A stretch of 34,538 nucleotides of DNA from Treponema sp. (GCA_016293915.1 JAEDCY010000027.1:1-34538); one strand, 5' to 3'. Positions 7,107-14,990 are shown, numbered from the stretch's first letter. Translations and numbers: made by a program. Notes: generated by a model not told the origin, from the sequence alone.

Positions 7107-7203
7107 GGACCAGATAATCCCAAGCACAGCTCTAAACACATACCGCTGCTGGATTCCTCCTCTGACGGGGTTTTGCGATAGACACTTGAAGGGCATCTGG
7201 TCC
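7107..7203 (-). ncRNA. ffs: Signal recognition particle RNA (small bacterial type)
   Basis: A 97-base RNA. The ends pair: GGACCAGAU at the 5' end with AUCUGGUCC at the 3' end, followed by a run of eight or more U (7106 downwards), which makes an intrinsic terminator. The apex holds the Ffh-binding domain: GUCAG, A, GGA, GGAA tetraloop, UCC, AGCAGC. E. coli 4.5S RNA has the same layout with UCC-GGAA-GGA, so here the apical stem is swapped but still paired, with the symmetric-loop bases conserved. It acts with Ffh in co-translational membrane targeting. A promoter lies at 7213-7242. A 61-codon open frame over this region is not considered real. Confidence 0.92.
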
Positions 7204-7212
7204 AATGAAAAG

Positions 7213-7242
7213 AATCTACCATAAATTGGGATGAAAAGTCAA
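7213..7242 (-). promoter_or_regulatory. Promoter of ffs
   Basis: Minus strand TTGACT (7237-7242), 18-base spacer, TAGATT (7213-7218). The -10 box ends about 9 bases before the 5' end of the folded SRP RNA, as expected for a stable RNA without leader. Confidence 0.65.
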
Positions 7243-7296
7243 TTATGGAAGATTTTTGATTTATGAAAATTTTATTCTGGACTGATTTTTACAATT

Positions 7297-8118
7297 TTAT
7301 AAAACGTGTTCTTTTATGAACTGGCCTACTCCATCGTGATTGTTATCATAAGTTGTTACATAGCGGGCTATTTTTTTGATTTCTTCAAGGCCGTTACACA
7401 TTGCAACTCCGTGTCCTGCCATGCGGATAAGACTTTCGTCGTTCATACTGTCGCCAAAGCCCATGACCTTTTCCATACCAAAACCAAGCTCATTTGCAAG
7501 ATGACTGACAGCCTCACCTTTTCCACAGTTTGGCGGCAGGATTTCGAGAAAGTATGGCTTACTTGTAAAAATTACTGCGCGCTCGCCGAACTCGGCACGA
7601 AGCTCACTCTGAAGTTTCAGAAGTTCTGCAGGCTCACCCGGAACAAGCATTTTTGTAAAACCTGTTTTAAGGAACTCATCATAATCATCTACTTTAGCAC
7701 CTTTGAGTCCGCATAAATCAACATCTAGCTTTGTCCATTTTGTTTCTTCGCGGTAATAAATTGTATCCGGTGTGTAAACTTCGCTGCGAAGCCCCCGCGT
7801 CTCCGCCATCTGATTTGTACGTATTAAGATTTCCGGCTCAACCTTACGGCAGAAAATCTGCTCGCGTTTATGTAAATCAAAAATTGAACAACCGTTTATA
7901 GCAATCAAAAAACGTCCGGCTTCTTTTCCGGCAATTTCAAGGCGGCGAACAAAAGGAAGAATTGCATCTTCTGCCCGGCCAGAACAGAGTACAACATAAA
8001 TACCACGTTCTGCACATTCACGAAGAGCAGAAACGTTTCCGTCTGTAATCTGGCGGTCGTCATTTAAAAGAGTATCATCAAGATCAAGCGCAATTAATTT
8101 AACATCAAGTTTTTCCAT
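7297..8118 (-). CDS. HAD-superfamily (Cof-type) phosphatase
   Basis: 273 residues, cytosolic. HAD motif I is LIALDLDDTLL with D12, D14 and T16; motif II is VVLCSGR; motif IV is GFGDSMNDESLIRMAGHGVAM near residue 225, typical of the IIB/Cof subfamily that dephosphorylates sugar phosphates and cofactors. Length is normal for the family. The substrate cannot be told from sequence. There is no Shine-Dalgarno sequence before ATG 8118; instead TATACT (8126-8131) ends 7 bases upstream, suggesting a leaderless or very short leader mRNA. Confidence 0.9.
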   Translation of the reverse strand: MEKLDVKLIALDLDDTLLNDDRQITDGNVSALRECAERGIYVVLCSGRAEDAILPFVRRLEIAGKEAGRFLIAINGCSIFDLHKREQIFCRKVEPEILIRTNQMAETRGLRSEVYTPDTIYYREETKWTKLDVDLCGLKGAKVDDYDEFLKTGFTKMLVPGEPAELLKLQSELRAEFGERAVIFTSKPYFLEILPPNCGKGEAVSHLANELGFGMEKVMGFGDSMNDESLIRMAGHGVAMCNGLEEIKKIARYVTTYDNNHDGVGQFIKEHVL

Positions 8119-8125
8119 GTGCGCT

Positions 8126-8131
8126 AGTATA
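8126..8131 (-). promoter_or_regulatory. -10 box adjoining the HAD phosphatase start
   Basis: TATACT on the minus strand, 7 bases before the ATG. No good -35 box at 16-18 bases, and no ribosome-binding site between it and the ATG. Confidence 0.4.
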
Positions 8132-8154
8132 CACTAAAAAAGCACGGAATGCCA

Positions 8155-9000
8155 TTAGTCCCAGGCATCAAGGAATTCAAGCATAAACTGCTGGATATTT
8201 CCAAACCACTTTTTCTGGAAACGGCAGGCTTCTTTGCCAATATAGCGGAAGTGCCAGCATTCCCACATGTAGCCGGTTACATCTTCATAGCCCTGAGGAA
8301 AACTCAGAGACCAGCCGAAATCTGCAGCATGGTCATAAACCCACTTTCCCATTTTGGTGTCGCCCCAGTCATCGGTAATTGATCCAAAATCAACTGCAAC
8401 TCCAAGCTGATGCTGGCTTGTTCCCGGGCGGGCGCTGTAACGTTCTGCAAGCTCCAGACCATCCTGTTTTACATAGCGGTTAAAAAGGCCTTCCTGATAC
8501 TGATATGAACGGTAGGTAGAACTAACAAGAAGTTTTATTCCATCATTTAAAGCAGCACGCGACAAATCTTCAAGGGCGGCATAAGCTTCCGGGCGAAGAG
8601 AAAGATCGTTGCGGCTCACATTCCAAAGCTCATTCCCTTTTACCGGAATAAGGTCGCGAGGCACATAGTCTGAACCGACAGCATGTTTTTTGTCTATAAG
8701 ATAATAAAGAGACAAATCATCTGTACGAAAGTTTTTTTCAACTTCAAGCACGCGGTGAAGGTCTGCAAGAAATTCTTCCGGGTCTCCGTTTGGAATTGCG
8801 GCTTTACAGCGGTCAGACATAGAAAGAAGAACCCGGTTGAGTTTTTCAATTTCCGGATTTAATTCTGTCTGAAGATTACTCTGGGCCTCAGTAGCAGTCA
8901 CTTTTTGTTTTGATTTACTATCTGATTTTGTACAGGCAGTAAAACTAACAAGCAGTAATACAAAAAAAAGGAGAAGAGATTTTTTTATTTGTTTATGCAT
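8155..9000 (-). CDS. VanY-type D-alanyl-D-alanine carboxypeptidase lipoprotein
   Basis: 281 residues from ATG 9000, which overlaps the stop of the upstream gene (ATGCATAA) and is a better start than the open frame's end at 9030. Signal peptide with hydrophobic core LLLFFVLLLV and relaxed lipobox SFTAC (Cys23). The M15B/VanY zinc site is present: SQHQLGVAVD (H197, D204) and ECWHF (E247 catalytic, H250 ligand), with SSTYRSYQYQEGLF before it. The family trims the terminal D-Ala of peptidoglycan stem peptides, here at the periplasmic face. It is translationally coupled to a c-di-GMP phosphodiesterase-like protein. Confidence 0.9.
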   Translation of the reverse strand: MHKQIKKSLLLFFVLLLVSFTACTKSDSKSKQKVTATEAQSNLQTELNPEIEKLNRVLLSMSDRCKAAIPNGDPEEFLADLHRVLEVEKNFRTDDLSLYYLIDKKHAVGSDYVPRDLIPVKGNELWNVSRNDLSLRPEAYAALEDLSRAALNDGIKLLVSSTYRSYQYQEGLFNRYVKQDGLELAERYSARPGTSQHQLGVAVDFGSITDDWGDTKMGKWVYDHAADFGWSLSFPQGYEDVTGYMWECWHFRYIGKEACRFQKKWFGNIQQFMLEFLDAWD

Positions 9001-11032
9001 TTTTATAAGCCTTCTTTTCGAATTCTTCAACCGGCAGAGGTTTTGAAAAATAGAAGCCCTGAATCAAATCGCAATCTTTCTTTGCAAGAAAATCAACCTG
9101 CTCACGGGTTTCAATACCTTCAGCAACAATCTGCATTCCAAGCTTTTTTGCCAGAGTAATTGTTTCTCCAACAATAAGATTAGAACGCTCGATATCATCT
9201 ACGCTGCGGAAAAATTCTGCATCAATTTTTATAATGTCCAGAGGAAGTTCCTTAAGCGAATTCAAAGAAGAATAACCTGCTCCAAAATCGTCCATAGAAA
9301 CTTTAAATCCAAAGGACTTTAATTTATTAACGGTTTCAAGTAAAACTGCCTTATCATCAAAGAAGGCACTTTCTGTAAGTTCCAGTTCAATATATTCATG
9401 TGGAATTTTGTATCTATCTACAATTTCGCAAATATGTTCGGCAAGATTTTCTTCTGCAAAATGTGCTCTAGAAATATTTACTGAAATTGGCACAATCTTT
9501 TTTCCCTGACTTTCCCACATTGCCTGAAGCTGAACAACTTCTGTAAGCATATAATCATCGAGCTGCAAAATAAATCCATTTCTTTCAAACAAAGGAATAA
9601 ATTTTGCCGGGGAAATAAAACCAAGCACCGGATGCTGCCAGCGAACAAGTGCCTCGGCTGCAGAAAGTTTTTCGCCCTTTGTAGAATACTTTGGCTGCAG
9701 GAAAACCTTAAACTCGTGATTCTCCAGAGCCTTTTCCATATCATCTTCTATACGGCGTTCCCAAACCTGTTCTTCCTTCATAGAATCATCAAACCAGACA
9801 ATCTCATCCTGAATCTTTATTGATTTTGGAACAGCAAGACCAGCGCAGATAAGCACAAGAGAAATATCATCAGAGTGTGATGTTACAGGACAAATACCAG
9901 CTGAAAAAGAAAGGCGTTGAGTGTTACGTTTTTCGCGCAAAATGTTCATGATGTTTTTAATACGGATAAACAAAGCATCTTCATTCTGATAAATCAAAAG
10001 AAGAGCAAAATCAGATCTTTCTACATGCGCAACGAATTCTTTTTTATCGAGCATAGAAACTATATCTGAATTAAGTTCCTCAAGAAGATTTTCACCCTGT
10101 TTGAGACCATAGGCTGTACAATAGTTTCTGTATTTTTCCAGACGAAGCTGAACGACAACATATTTTCGGCGGCCACGGGCAATTTCTTTGCGAGACTTTT
10201 GAATAAAATAGTCCTTGTTATATCCGCCTGTAACTGTATCTGTAGTAACAAGTTTGTTTACCCTAACACGTTCATGAATATGACTGATAACTTTTGTAAT
10301 TTCATAAACGCAGCTGAAAATTATAATAATCACAGAAAATAAAAGAACTGTACACAGCAGATTGAACTGAAAAGCATTTAACCTGTAAACCATTTTAAAA
10401 CACAAGTTCACATTTGGAATTGAAGTTTTGACAAATGAAATAGAATGTAAACCTATACTTTCTGTATTAGCCCAGGTCAAAAACTCACGGTCTCTTAATA
10501 AGCGGGTAATCTTCAGGGATTTAAAAAAGTTTCTCGGATTATAAAGTATTTGTTTTATATTTGTTCCAATAAAATTTGTGTGAGAAGGCATCTCTTCTCC
10601 AGAAATCAGAACATCAAAAGAAAAGGAATTGTTTTCAGGATCCAGAAAATGAATCATTCCTATATCGTCAAACAGGCGTTGAGATTCTACATCAAATATT
10701 TTTCTCAATTCCGGAAAAAGTGAGATTATGTCGTTTTTATCATCAATATAAATACTATCTATACCATTAGAAACTGTTTCAAAGGTATTAAGCTGCTGAT
10801 TCAACTCCTCTCTTGATTCTTTTTCCCAGTTTTCATTTACATATTCCAATACTGTCTTACAATCTTTTGCATTATTCAAAATAAGAGAATTAATTATTCC
10901 AAATACAGAAATAACACAAATAAAAACTGTAAATGAGAAAATAATTAATTCTGTTAAAATCATCTGAACTACGACGGTCCAGATAGGCAGGCGTTGCAAA
11001 CGTTTTATTCTACGCTCTTTTTTCTTGCTCAT
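8993..11032 (-). CDS. Membrane GGDEF-EAL protein, probable c-di-GMP phosphodiesterase
   Basis: 679 residues. Membrane segments are at about 17-48 and 222-246, with a ~175-residue periplasmic sensor between them. A GGDEF domain spans about 260-415 but is degenerate: the signature is ERSDF (338-342) instead of GGDEF, so cyclase activity is not expected. The EAL domain (about 433-675) keeps its catalytic set: EAL at 460-462, N519 (SVNIS), ELTES (551-555), DDFGAGYSS (581-589), K602 (IIKID), E638 (EGIET). It should degrade c-di-GMP, with GGDEF as a regulatory module. No Shine-Dalgarno before ATG 11032; TATAAT (11041-11046) ends 8 bases upstream. Its end overlaps the VanY gene by 8 bases. Confidence 0.93.
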   Translation of the reverse strand: MSKKKERRIKRLQRLPIWTVVVQMILTELIIFSFTVFICVISVFGIINSLILNNAKDCKTVLEYVNENWEKESREELNQQLNTFETVSNGIDSIYIDDKNDIISLFPELRKIFDVESQRLFDDIGMIHFLDPENNSFSFDVLISGEEMPSHTNFIGTNIKQILYNPRNFFKSLKITRLLRDREFLTWANTESIGLHSISFVKTSIPNVNLCFKMVYRLNAFQFNLLCTVLLFSVIIIIFSCVYEITKVISHIHERVRVNKLVTTDTVTGGYNKDYFIQKSRKEIARGRRKYVVVQLRLEKYRNYCTAYGLKQGENLLEELNSDIVSMLDKKEFVAHVERSDFALLLIYQNEDALFIRIKNIMNILREKRNTQRLSFSAGICPVTSHSDDISLVLICAGLAVPKSIKIQDEIVWFDDSMKEEQVWERRIEDDMEKALENHEFKVFLQPKYSTKGEKLSAAEALVRWQHPVLGFISPAKFIPLFERNGFILQLDDYMLTEVVQLQAMWESQGKKIVPISVNISRAHFAEENLAEHICEIVDRYKIPHEYIELELTESAFFDDKAVLLETVNKLKSFGFKVSMDDFGAGYSSLNSLKELPLDIIKIDAEFFRSVDDIERSNLIVGETITLAKKLGMQIVAEGIETREQVDFLAKKDCDLIQGFYFSKPLPVEEFEKKAYKNA

Positions 11033-11040
11033 AACAACTT

Positions 11041-11046
11041 ATTATA
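11041..11046 (-). promoter_or_regulatory. -10 box adjoining the GGDEF-EAL start
   Basis: Perfect TATAAT on the minus strand, 8 bases before the ATG, with no ribosome-binding site and no clear -35 box. Confidence 0.4.
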
Positions 11047-11101
11047 AAACAACGAAATGAGATTTTCTACTGATTACAATAGTCTTTCGGACACAGTTAG
11101 T

Positions 11102-12262
11102 CTAATTTTCTAACTGCAAAACTCCATTCATCAAAATTGTTCTGGAAGATCCGTCACCATAAGTAAGAACAATAGTAGGCTCGCGCACAACTCCGTCCAG
11201 ATGAATCAGGCTTGGTGCATCGTTATCATAATTTTCACCGATTGCAAAATGGCAGGTATGAAAAGCTTTTTCATCTTCGAGCATGTTTCCTGTAATGTTT
11301 GCAGCAGGGTTGAGACCTATGCCAAGCTCGCCAATGTTGCGGGCGTTTTTTTTGTAGATTTCTGCCTGGCCCTTTGGAAGCTTTCCTTCCTTTTCGAGAG
11401 CAAAGGGGCGAAGTTCTGCTTCTGCAATTGTTTTGAGAAGGCGGCGGGCTTCGGCTCCACCTGTGATATCGGTAACATAACCCTTTTCAACCTTACAGGT
11501 AATCGGGGTTTCGAGAATTGAGTCTCCGTCAGAGAAGGTCATTGAACCGTCGTAAACGATTGTACCTTCGCAGCCATCGCTCTGCTGTTCCAGTGGACTT
11601 CCGTCGGCTGCTTTTAGAGTACTTCCGCCTACTACAGGACTTATAAAAACTTCGCCTGCCGGAATGTTGCCGCCGGTTCCGGGTTTTGAAAAGTCGCCGT
11701 CATCTGCAAGAAGGCCGCGGCCATTAATCGGGATAACGAGGTTTGTACCGGCCGGCGCAGTTACGTGAACACTTACGGCGCCCTTGAAGATTTCTGTGAG
11801 CTTTGCGCAGCGCTCCTGAAGCTGTTTGTAATCTATAGCCGCAGTTCGATTCATCATATCTGCTGTAATTCCTGGAGTCCAGGCTCCGCGCATAGTCTTT
11901 TTTCCATCCAGAAGATAATCAAAAATATGTGTGAACTTCTGGCCGTCTTCTGTTGTATACGGATTTGCAGTTGCACCCGGATCCTTTCCAAGTTTTATAT
12001 TTGAGATAGAAAAACAAACTTCCGGTTCACTTGCAATTGCGGCAAGCACTTCCGGATTTGCATTGTCAAAACTTGTTTTGTCAGGCTGATACATAAGAGT
12101 TGCAAGAGCTCCTGCCTCGCTGCTTGCTGAATAGAGGTCCTGGGCAATTTCGGCAGTGGCCGGATTTGCAACGATAAGCACTCTCTCGCCTTTTTTGATT
12201 TTTACAACATCCTCTACAACAACCTGTGCAGGTGTTCGTGTTTTTTTATTTAAAAGACCCAT
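11102..12262 (-). CDS. M29-family (aminopeptidase T-like) metallopeptidase
   Basis: 386 residues, cytosolic. Family-like blocks: IKKGERVLIVANP (22-34), GGNIPAGEVFISPV, NIGELGIGLNPAANITGNMLEDEKAFHTCHFAIGENYDNDAPSLIHLDGVV, which carries the C-terminal metal-binding Glu/His/Asp residues. The family removes N-terminal amino acids with a two-metal centre. It is related to 2,5-dihydroxypyridine dioxygenase-like proteins, so the peptidase role is likely but not certain. ATG 12262 has GGAG 6 bases upstream. A hairpin repeat (about 12276-12301) separates it from rsmG upstream. Confidence 0.8.
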   Translation of the reverse strand: MGLLNKKTRTPAQVVVEDVVKIKKGERVLIVANPATAEIAQDLYSASSEAGALATLMYQPDKTSFDNANPEVLAAIASEPEVCFSISNIKLGKDPGATANPYTTEDGQKFTHIFDYLLDGKKTMRGAWTPGITADMMNRTAAIDYKQLQERCAKLTEIFKGAVSVHVTAPAGTNLVIPINGRGLLADDGDFSKPGTGGNIPAGEVFISPVVGGSTLKAADGSPLEQQSDGCEGTIVYDGSMTFSDGDSILETPITCKVEKGYVTDITGGAEARRLLKTIAEAELRPFALEKEGKLPKGQAEIYKKNARNIGELGIGLNPAANITGNMLEDEKAFHTCHFAIGENYDNDAPSLIHLDGVVREPTIVLTYGDGSSRTILMNGVLQLEN

Positions 12263-12275
12263 ATAATACTCCTGA

Positions 12276-12301
12276 TGTCATGCCGAACTTGTTTCGGCAT
12301 C
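12276..12301. repeat. TGTCATGCCGAACTTGTTTC-type hairpin repeat
   Basis: Palindrome of the form GCCGAA-CTTG-TTTCGGC. The same family, with compensating arm changes (GCTGAA/TTCAGC, CCCGAA/TTCGGG), occurs at 18899-18960 and 20971-21026; a partial copy is near 14808. Intergenic function unknown. Confidence 0.7.
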
Positions 12302-12960
12302 TATTTCTTAATCAATACCAGATTTCTTTCCGAATCTTCCAGACCCGGAACATGGAGTGGCTGTACTTCATAATCTGGCACCAGACTAGTGATGGCACTC
12401 ATCTCTTCTTTTATATTTTCAAGCTTTGCTTTGTAAGCACACAGATAGCCCTGAGGCTTAACAATACGCAAAAGTGTTTTTGCCATTTTTTTATCGAGCG
12501 GGCGAAAAGCGCGAAAAGTAATAAGGTTATAAGCTTCCTGAGGCAGATGCTCAGCTTCGCTGTTTACCACTGTTACGTTTTTAAGGCCCAGAATTGCAAC
12601 GCAGTTTTCCAGAAAGGCACAGCGCTTTTCCATACGCTCAACCAGTTCAAAACGCACATCATTAAATTCAGGCAGCAAAGAAAAAGCTGCCGCCAATGGA
12701 ATACCAGGAAGGCCGCCTCCACTACCGATATCGGCAAGAACCACCGGTCCCCCAGCCAGCTCTGCAATTTTCGGCCAGGCAACCAGAGAATCAAAAATGT
12801 GGCGCACCACAAGTTCATCGCGATCACTGGTATTTGTAAGATTATAAGCTGAATTAAAAAGTACGATTTCTTTTATGTAGGCTTCCATTTTTGCTGCAAG
12901 CGCTTCTGCTATGCTTTCTGGAATCCCGCATTTTTTAAATCCTTCAATCATGTCTATCAT
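12301..12960 (-). CDS. rsmG: 16S rRNA (guanine-527-N7) methyltransferase RsmG
   Basis: 219 residues from ATG 12960. The open frame extends 28 codons further, but these (LKLRWLSLKLRWLSLSK...) are read from a palindromic repeat and are not thought to be translated. Visible: YNLTNTSDRDELVVRHIFDS (family N-terminal signature), ADIGSGGGLPGIPLAAAF (SAM-binding loop), FELVERMEKRCAFLENCV and NLITFRAFRPL. It methylates G527 of 16S rRNA; its loss gives low-level streptomycin resistance in other bacteria. The ribosome-binding site is weak (AGGTG about 11 bases upstream). Confidence 0.9.
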   Translation of the reverse strand: MIDMIEGFKKCGIPESIAEALAAKMEAYIKEIVLFNSAYNLTNTSDRDELVVRHIFDSLVAWPKIAELAGGPVVLADIGSGGGLPGIPLAAAFSLLPEFNDVRFELVERMEKRCAFLENCVAILGLKNVTVVNSEAEHLPQEAYNLITFRAFRPLDKKMAKTLLRIVKPQGYLCAYKAKLENIKEEMSAITSLVPDYEVQPLHVPGLEDSERNLVLIKK

Positions 12961-12982
12961 AAAAATCTGAACACCTGCAAAA

Positions 12983-13049
12983 GGTGGTTTCGACAGGCTC
13001 AACCACCGTAGTTTCAGGCTCAACCACCGTAGTTTCAGGCTCAACCACC
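12983..13049. repeat. Tandem GGTGGTTTCGACAGGCTCAA-type palindromic repeat
   Basis: Three units of GTAGTTTCAGGCTCAACCACC form, the first intact with TTTCGACAGGCTCAACC. It lies between the secreted protein gene and rsmG and extends the rsmG frame upstream. Same family: 702-722, 2206-2226, 2897-2952, 22843-22936, 25214-25262, 30007-30034. Confidence 0.85.
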
Positions 13050-13050
13050 C

Positions 13051-13950
13051 TTACTTATTATCTATATCCAAAAGAAGATCAGCATTAAGCGGATCACTTG
13101 AAAAATGCAAAACTACAAGATTTCCTGTTTTTTCTGCAGTAAGATTCTTCACATTCGAAAGTCTGTAAATATATGAGTTCTCATTTTTTGAATCCTGCAC
13201 AATACTTGGTTGAACCTTATATGTAATAGAGGATCCTTTTGAACTTACTGTTTTAAAAAGCATATAGAAAGTTTCTGTACGTGTCTGCTGATTTACAAAA
13301 TATCTTCTGTCTGCAGAAAGCAAAAAAGATCCGTCAGGCTCTGTTTCACTGAAGAAAACTTTTGTAAGAGAGTCTGCAATATTATATCCATTGATTTTAA
13401 AACGCAGAATTGAAGGCTCTCTCTTTTTGAAATTTTCTGCATCAGTTTTTACTGCGTTAAGTTCATTTCTTTCTTTTGCACTTGCGCTCTGCTGCTGCTG
13501 TTTCAAATCATTAAGACTATTTAAAACCTGCTGAAGAAGTACGTTTGTAGAAGTAGAGGTCGAATAATTAGCTAGATTTCCTGTAGAACCAAGAGAAGAA
13601 AGATTGCTGAAAAGTCCAGAATCATAAAGCGAAGAAATATCGTTTGCTGTAAGGGCACCGCTGTTCAAAAAAACTGTCGGCTTCATGCTGTCTGGTGTAA
13701 GTGATTCGGTGAGAACAGTTTCCGTTTTTTCTTTATCTTTATCTTTTTCTGATGAACTTTTCTTATTCGGATTATTCGGACGACTTGGAAAGCTTGGAGT
13801 ATAAAAGCCACCGCCGACTGTCGGCATATCAGGCATAGAAGGCATCTGAGGCATATCAATTGGTGATGACTGGGTTTGAGCAAAAAGACTTGTACAAGCC
13901 AGAATAACACAGGCTGCCACAACGGCCTTTTTTGATTTATAAACTCGCAA
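13051..13950 (-). CDS. Secreted protein of unknown function
   Basis: 299 residues if it starts at TTG 13950, preferred because GGAGG lies about 7 bases upstream; an ATG at 13965 has no ribosome-binding site. Signal peptide LRVYKSKKAVVAACVILACTSLFA with likely cleavage after FA|QTQ. Then a Pro/Met-rich segment (IDMPQMPSMPDMPTVGGG), a lysine/serine/glutamate linker (NKKSSSEKDKDKEK), a Ser/Asn-rich helical segment with a Q-run, and a C-terminal beta-rich domain (FKINGYNIADSLTKVFFSETEPDGSFLL...). No family recognised. It overlaps the upstream HEXXH gene by 14 bases, so the two are probably co-translated. Confidence 0.8.
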   Translation of the reverse strand: MRVYKSKKAVVAACVILACTSLFAQTQSSPIDMPQMPSMPDMPTVGGGFYTPSFPSRPNNPNKKSSSEKDKDKEKTETVLTESLTPDSMKPTVFLNSGALTANDISSLYDSGLFSNLSSLGSTGNLANYSTSTSTNVLLQQVLNSLNDLKQQQQSASAKERNELNAVKTDAENFKKREPSILRFKINGYNIADSLTKVFFSETEPDGSFLLSADRRYFVNQQTRTETFYMLFKTVSSKGSSITYKVQPSIVQDSKNENSYIYRLSNVKNLTAEKTGNLVVLHFSSDPLNADLLLDIDNK

Positions 13951-14767
13951 GACTTTCCTCCACATATTCAAGACGCTGAGTGAGCTGAGCAATTGTTTTT
14001 TCGAGTCGAGATTTTTCGCGTTCAAGTTTTGTTTTAGGATCTGTTCCGTTTGCCTGAGCTGACTTCTGCTTCATCATCTCGCGGACAGAAGAAGGACTTT
14101 TTCCGCCGGCAAGAAATTCCTGCTCCACCTGAGCACGATCATCCTTTTTGCGAACACTGGCAACCACCTTCATATTCTCAAAACCGATTGCAGGGTTTAC
14201 TTCTACCGCTGCGACCTTACGAATATCTTTTGCGGCGCCACGTGGCAGACAGAGAACCCGATCGATATAGTCTTCATAGCGGATATCTGCTTCCTGGCAA
14301 AGATCAAAGGCACGGGCGAGTTTTTTACCAAACTCCTGCATGAGCTGTCCGTTTTTTGCAAGATAATTTTCTTTGATATCCTGTGTCAGTGCCTTGAGTT
14401 CTTCGTTATTTTCCCAACCGATTGAGTAATAACCTTTTTCTTCCGCAATTTTGAGAAGATCACCAAACTTTGCCCAGAATTCCTGAGTATGAACCTTGCA
14501 GGCTTTTCCGTAACTCGGGTCATTTTCCTGCTTTTCTATAGTACAAAGATGATGTGTATATTCATGAACTGCTGTATAAATCAGCATGTTGTCAGATTTA
14601 AAATTCAAATTATGTAGGAAGATTTCGTGTGTATCTGTTTTGTAAAAGCCGTTAACTCTCTTGCTTTCTTTTCCTGTCTGGGTAACTGTAAAATCAATTT
14701 CACAAGGAGAAATGTCCAGCAGGATTTCTTTAATTCTTTCGTTGTTCAATTCAAAAACCTCTTCCAT
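13937..14767 (-). CDS. HEXXH putative metallopeptidase with C-terminal coiled coil
   Basis: 276 residues from ATG 14767. A zinc-type motif VHEYTHHL sits near residue 68, preceded by GFYKTDTHEIFLHN (beta strands), as in SprT- or M48-like minimal peptidase folds. The third ligand is not certain. The C-terminal ~40 residues (KTKLEREKSRLEKTIAQLTQRLEYVEESLASL) form a coiled coil. No signal peptide. ATG 14767 lacks a ribosome-binding site; a TTG six codons in (14749) has GAGG 8 bases upstream and is a serious alternative. The start lies in one arm of a 13-bp inverted repeat (14753-14805). Function unknown. Confidence 0.75.
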   Translation of the reverse strand: MEEVFELNNERIKEILLDISPCEIDFTVTQTGKESKRVNGFYKTDTHEIFLHNLNFKSDNMLIYTAVHEYTHHLCTIEKQENDPSYGKACKVHTQEFWAKFGDLLKIAEEKGYYSIGWENNEELKALTQDIKENYLAKNGQLMQEFGKKLARAFDLCQEADIRYEDYIDRVLCLPRGAAKDIRKVAAVEVNPAIGFENMKVVASVRKKDDRAQVEQEFLAGGKSPSSVREMMKQKSAQANGTDPKTKLEREKSRLEKTIAQLTQRLEYVEESLASL

Positions 14768-14805
14768 ATTTTAATCTGATTTTTGATATTGGGGAAGAGG
14801 TTTTT
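14753..14805 (-). promoter_or_regulatory. Inverted repeat across the start of the HEXXH gene
   Basis: AAAAACCTCTTCC and GGAAGAGGTTTTT, 13-bp arms about 27 bases apart. In the minus-strand transcript the second arm holds the GAGG ribosome-binding site candidate and is followed by a U-run, so it could hide the start or act as an attenuator. Confidence 0.5.
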
Positions 14806-14840
14806 GTCCTGCTGAACTTGTTTCACAATAACGCCTGTTT

Positions 14841-14933
14841 TTAGAACTGATATTTTGCGCCCAGACTTACAAAACTATTCTTGCGCCAGACAACTGTTGA
14901 AGCCTCGAGCCAGTCAATAGAATTTGGATTAAA
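14841..14933 (-). pseudogene. C-terminal remnant of an outer-membrane beta-barrel protein gene
   Basis: About 30 codons are open on the minus strand, ending at TAA 14841-14843: NPNSIDWLEASTVVWRKNSF then VSLGAKYQF. Alternating hydrophobic residues with a terminal Phe match the C-terminal strand (beta-signal) of outer-membrane proteins. A stop codon lies immediately upstream, at the palindromic region, and there is no start. The call comes from the C-terminal pattern only. Confidence 0.45.
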
Positions 14934-14956
14934 CGTTTAATTTTTTAAACATTTAA
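14929..14956 (+). promoter_or_regulatory. Two tandem palindromic operator candidates
   Basis: TTAAACGTTTAA (14929-14940, perfect palindrome) and TTAAACATTTAA (14945-14956, one mismatch), 16 bases centre to centre. They end 5 bases upstream of the -35 box of the ArsR gene. This suits binding by the ArsR-type dimer encoded next to them. Confidence 0.6.
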
Positions 14957-14961
14957 TCAGG

Positions 14962-14990
14962 TTGACAAGTGGATTTTTTCGAATTATTCT
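14962..14990 (+). promoter_or_regulatory. Promoter of the ArsR-type regulator gene
   Basis: TTGACA (14962-14967), 17-base spacer, TATTCT (14985-14990), about 48 bases upstream of the start codon. Confidence 0.75.

Noticed and set aside
7020..7205. 61-codon minus-strand open frame
   Set aside because: It lies across the SRP RNA and its terminator, starts beside the RNA's 5' end and resembles no protein.
12226..12852. 208-codon plus-strand open frame
   Set aside because: Antisense to rsmG and the repeat before the aminopeptidase gene.
12961..13044. N-terminal extension of RsmG
   Set aside because: It is encoded by tandem palindromic repeats and lacks a ribosome-binding site; the family begins near MIDMIEGF.
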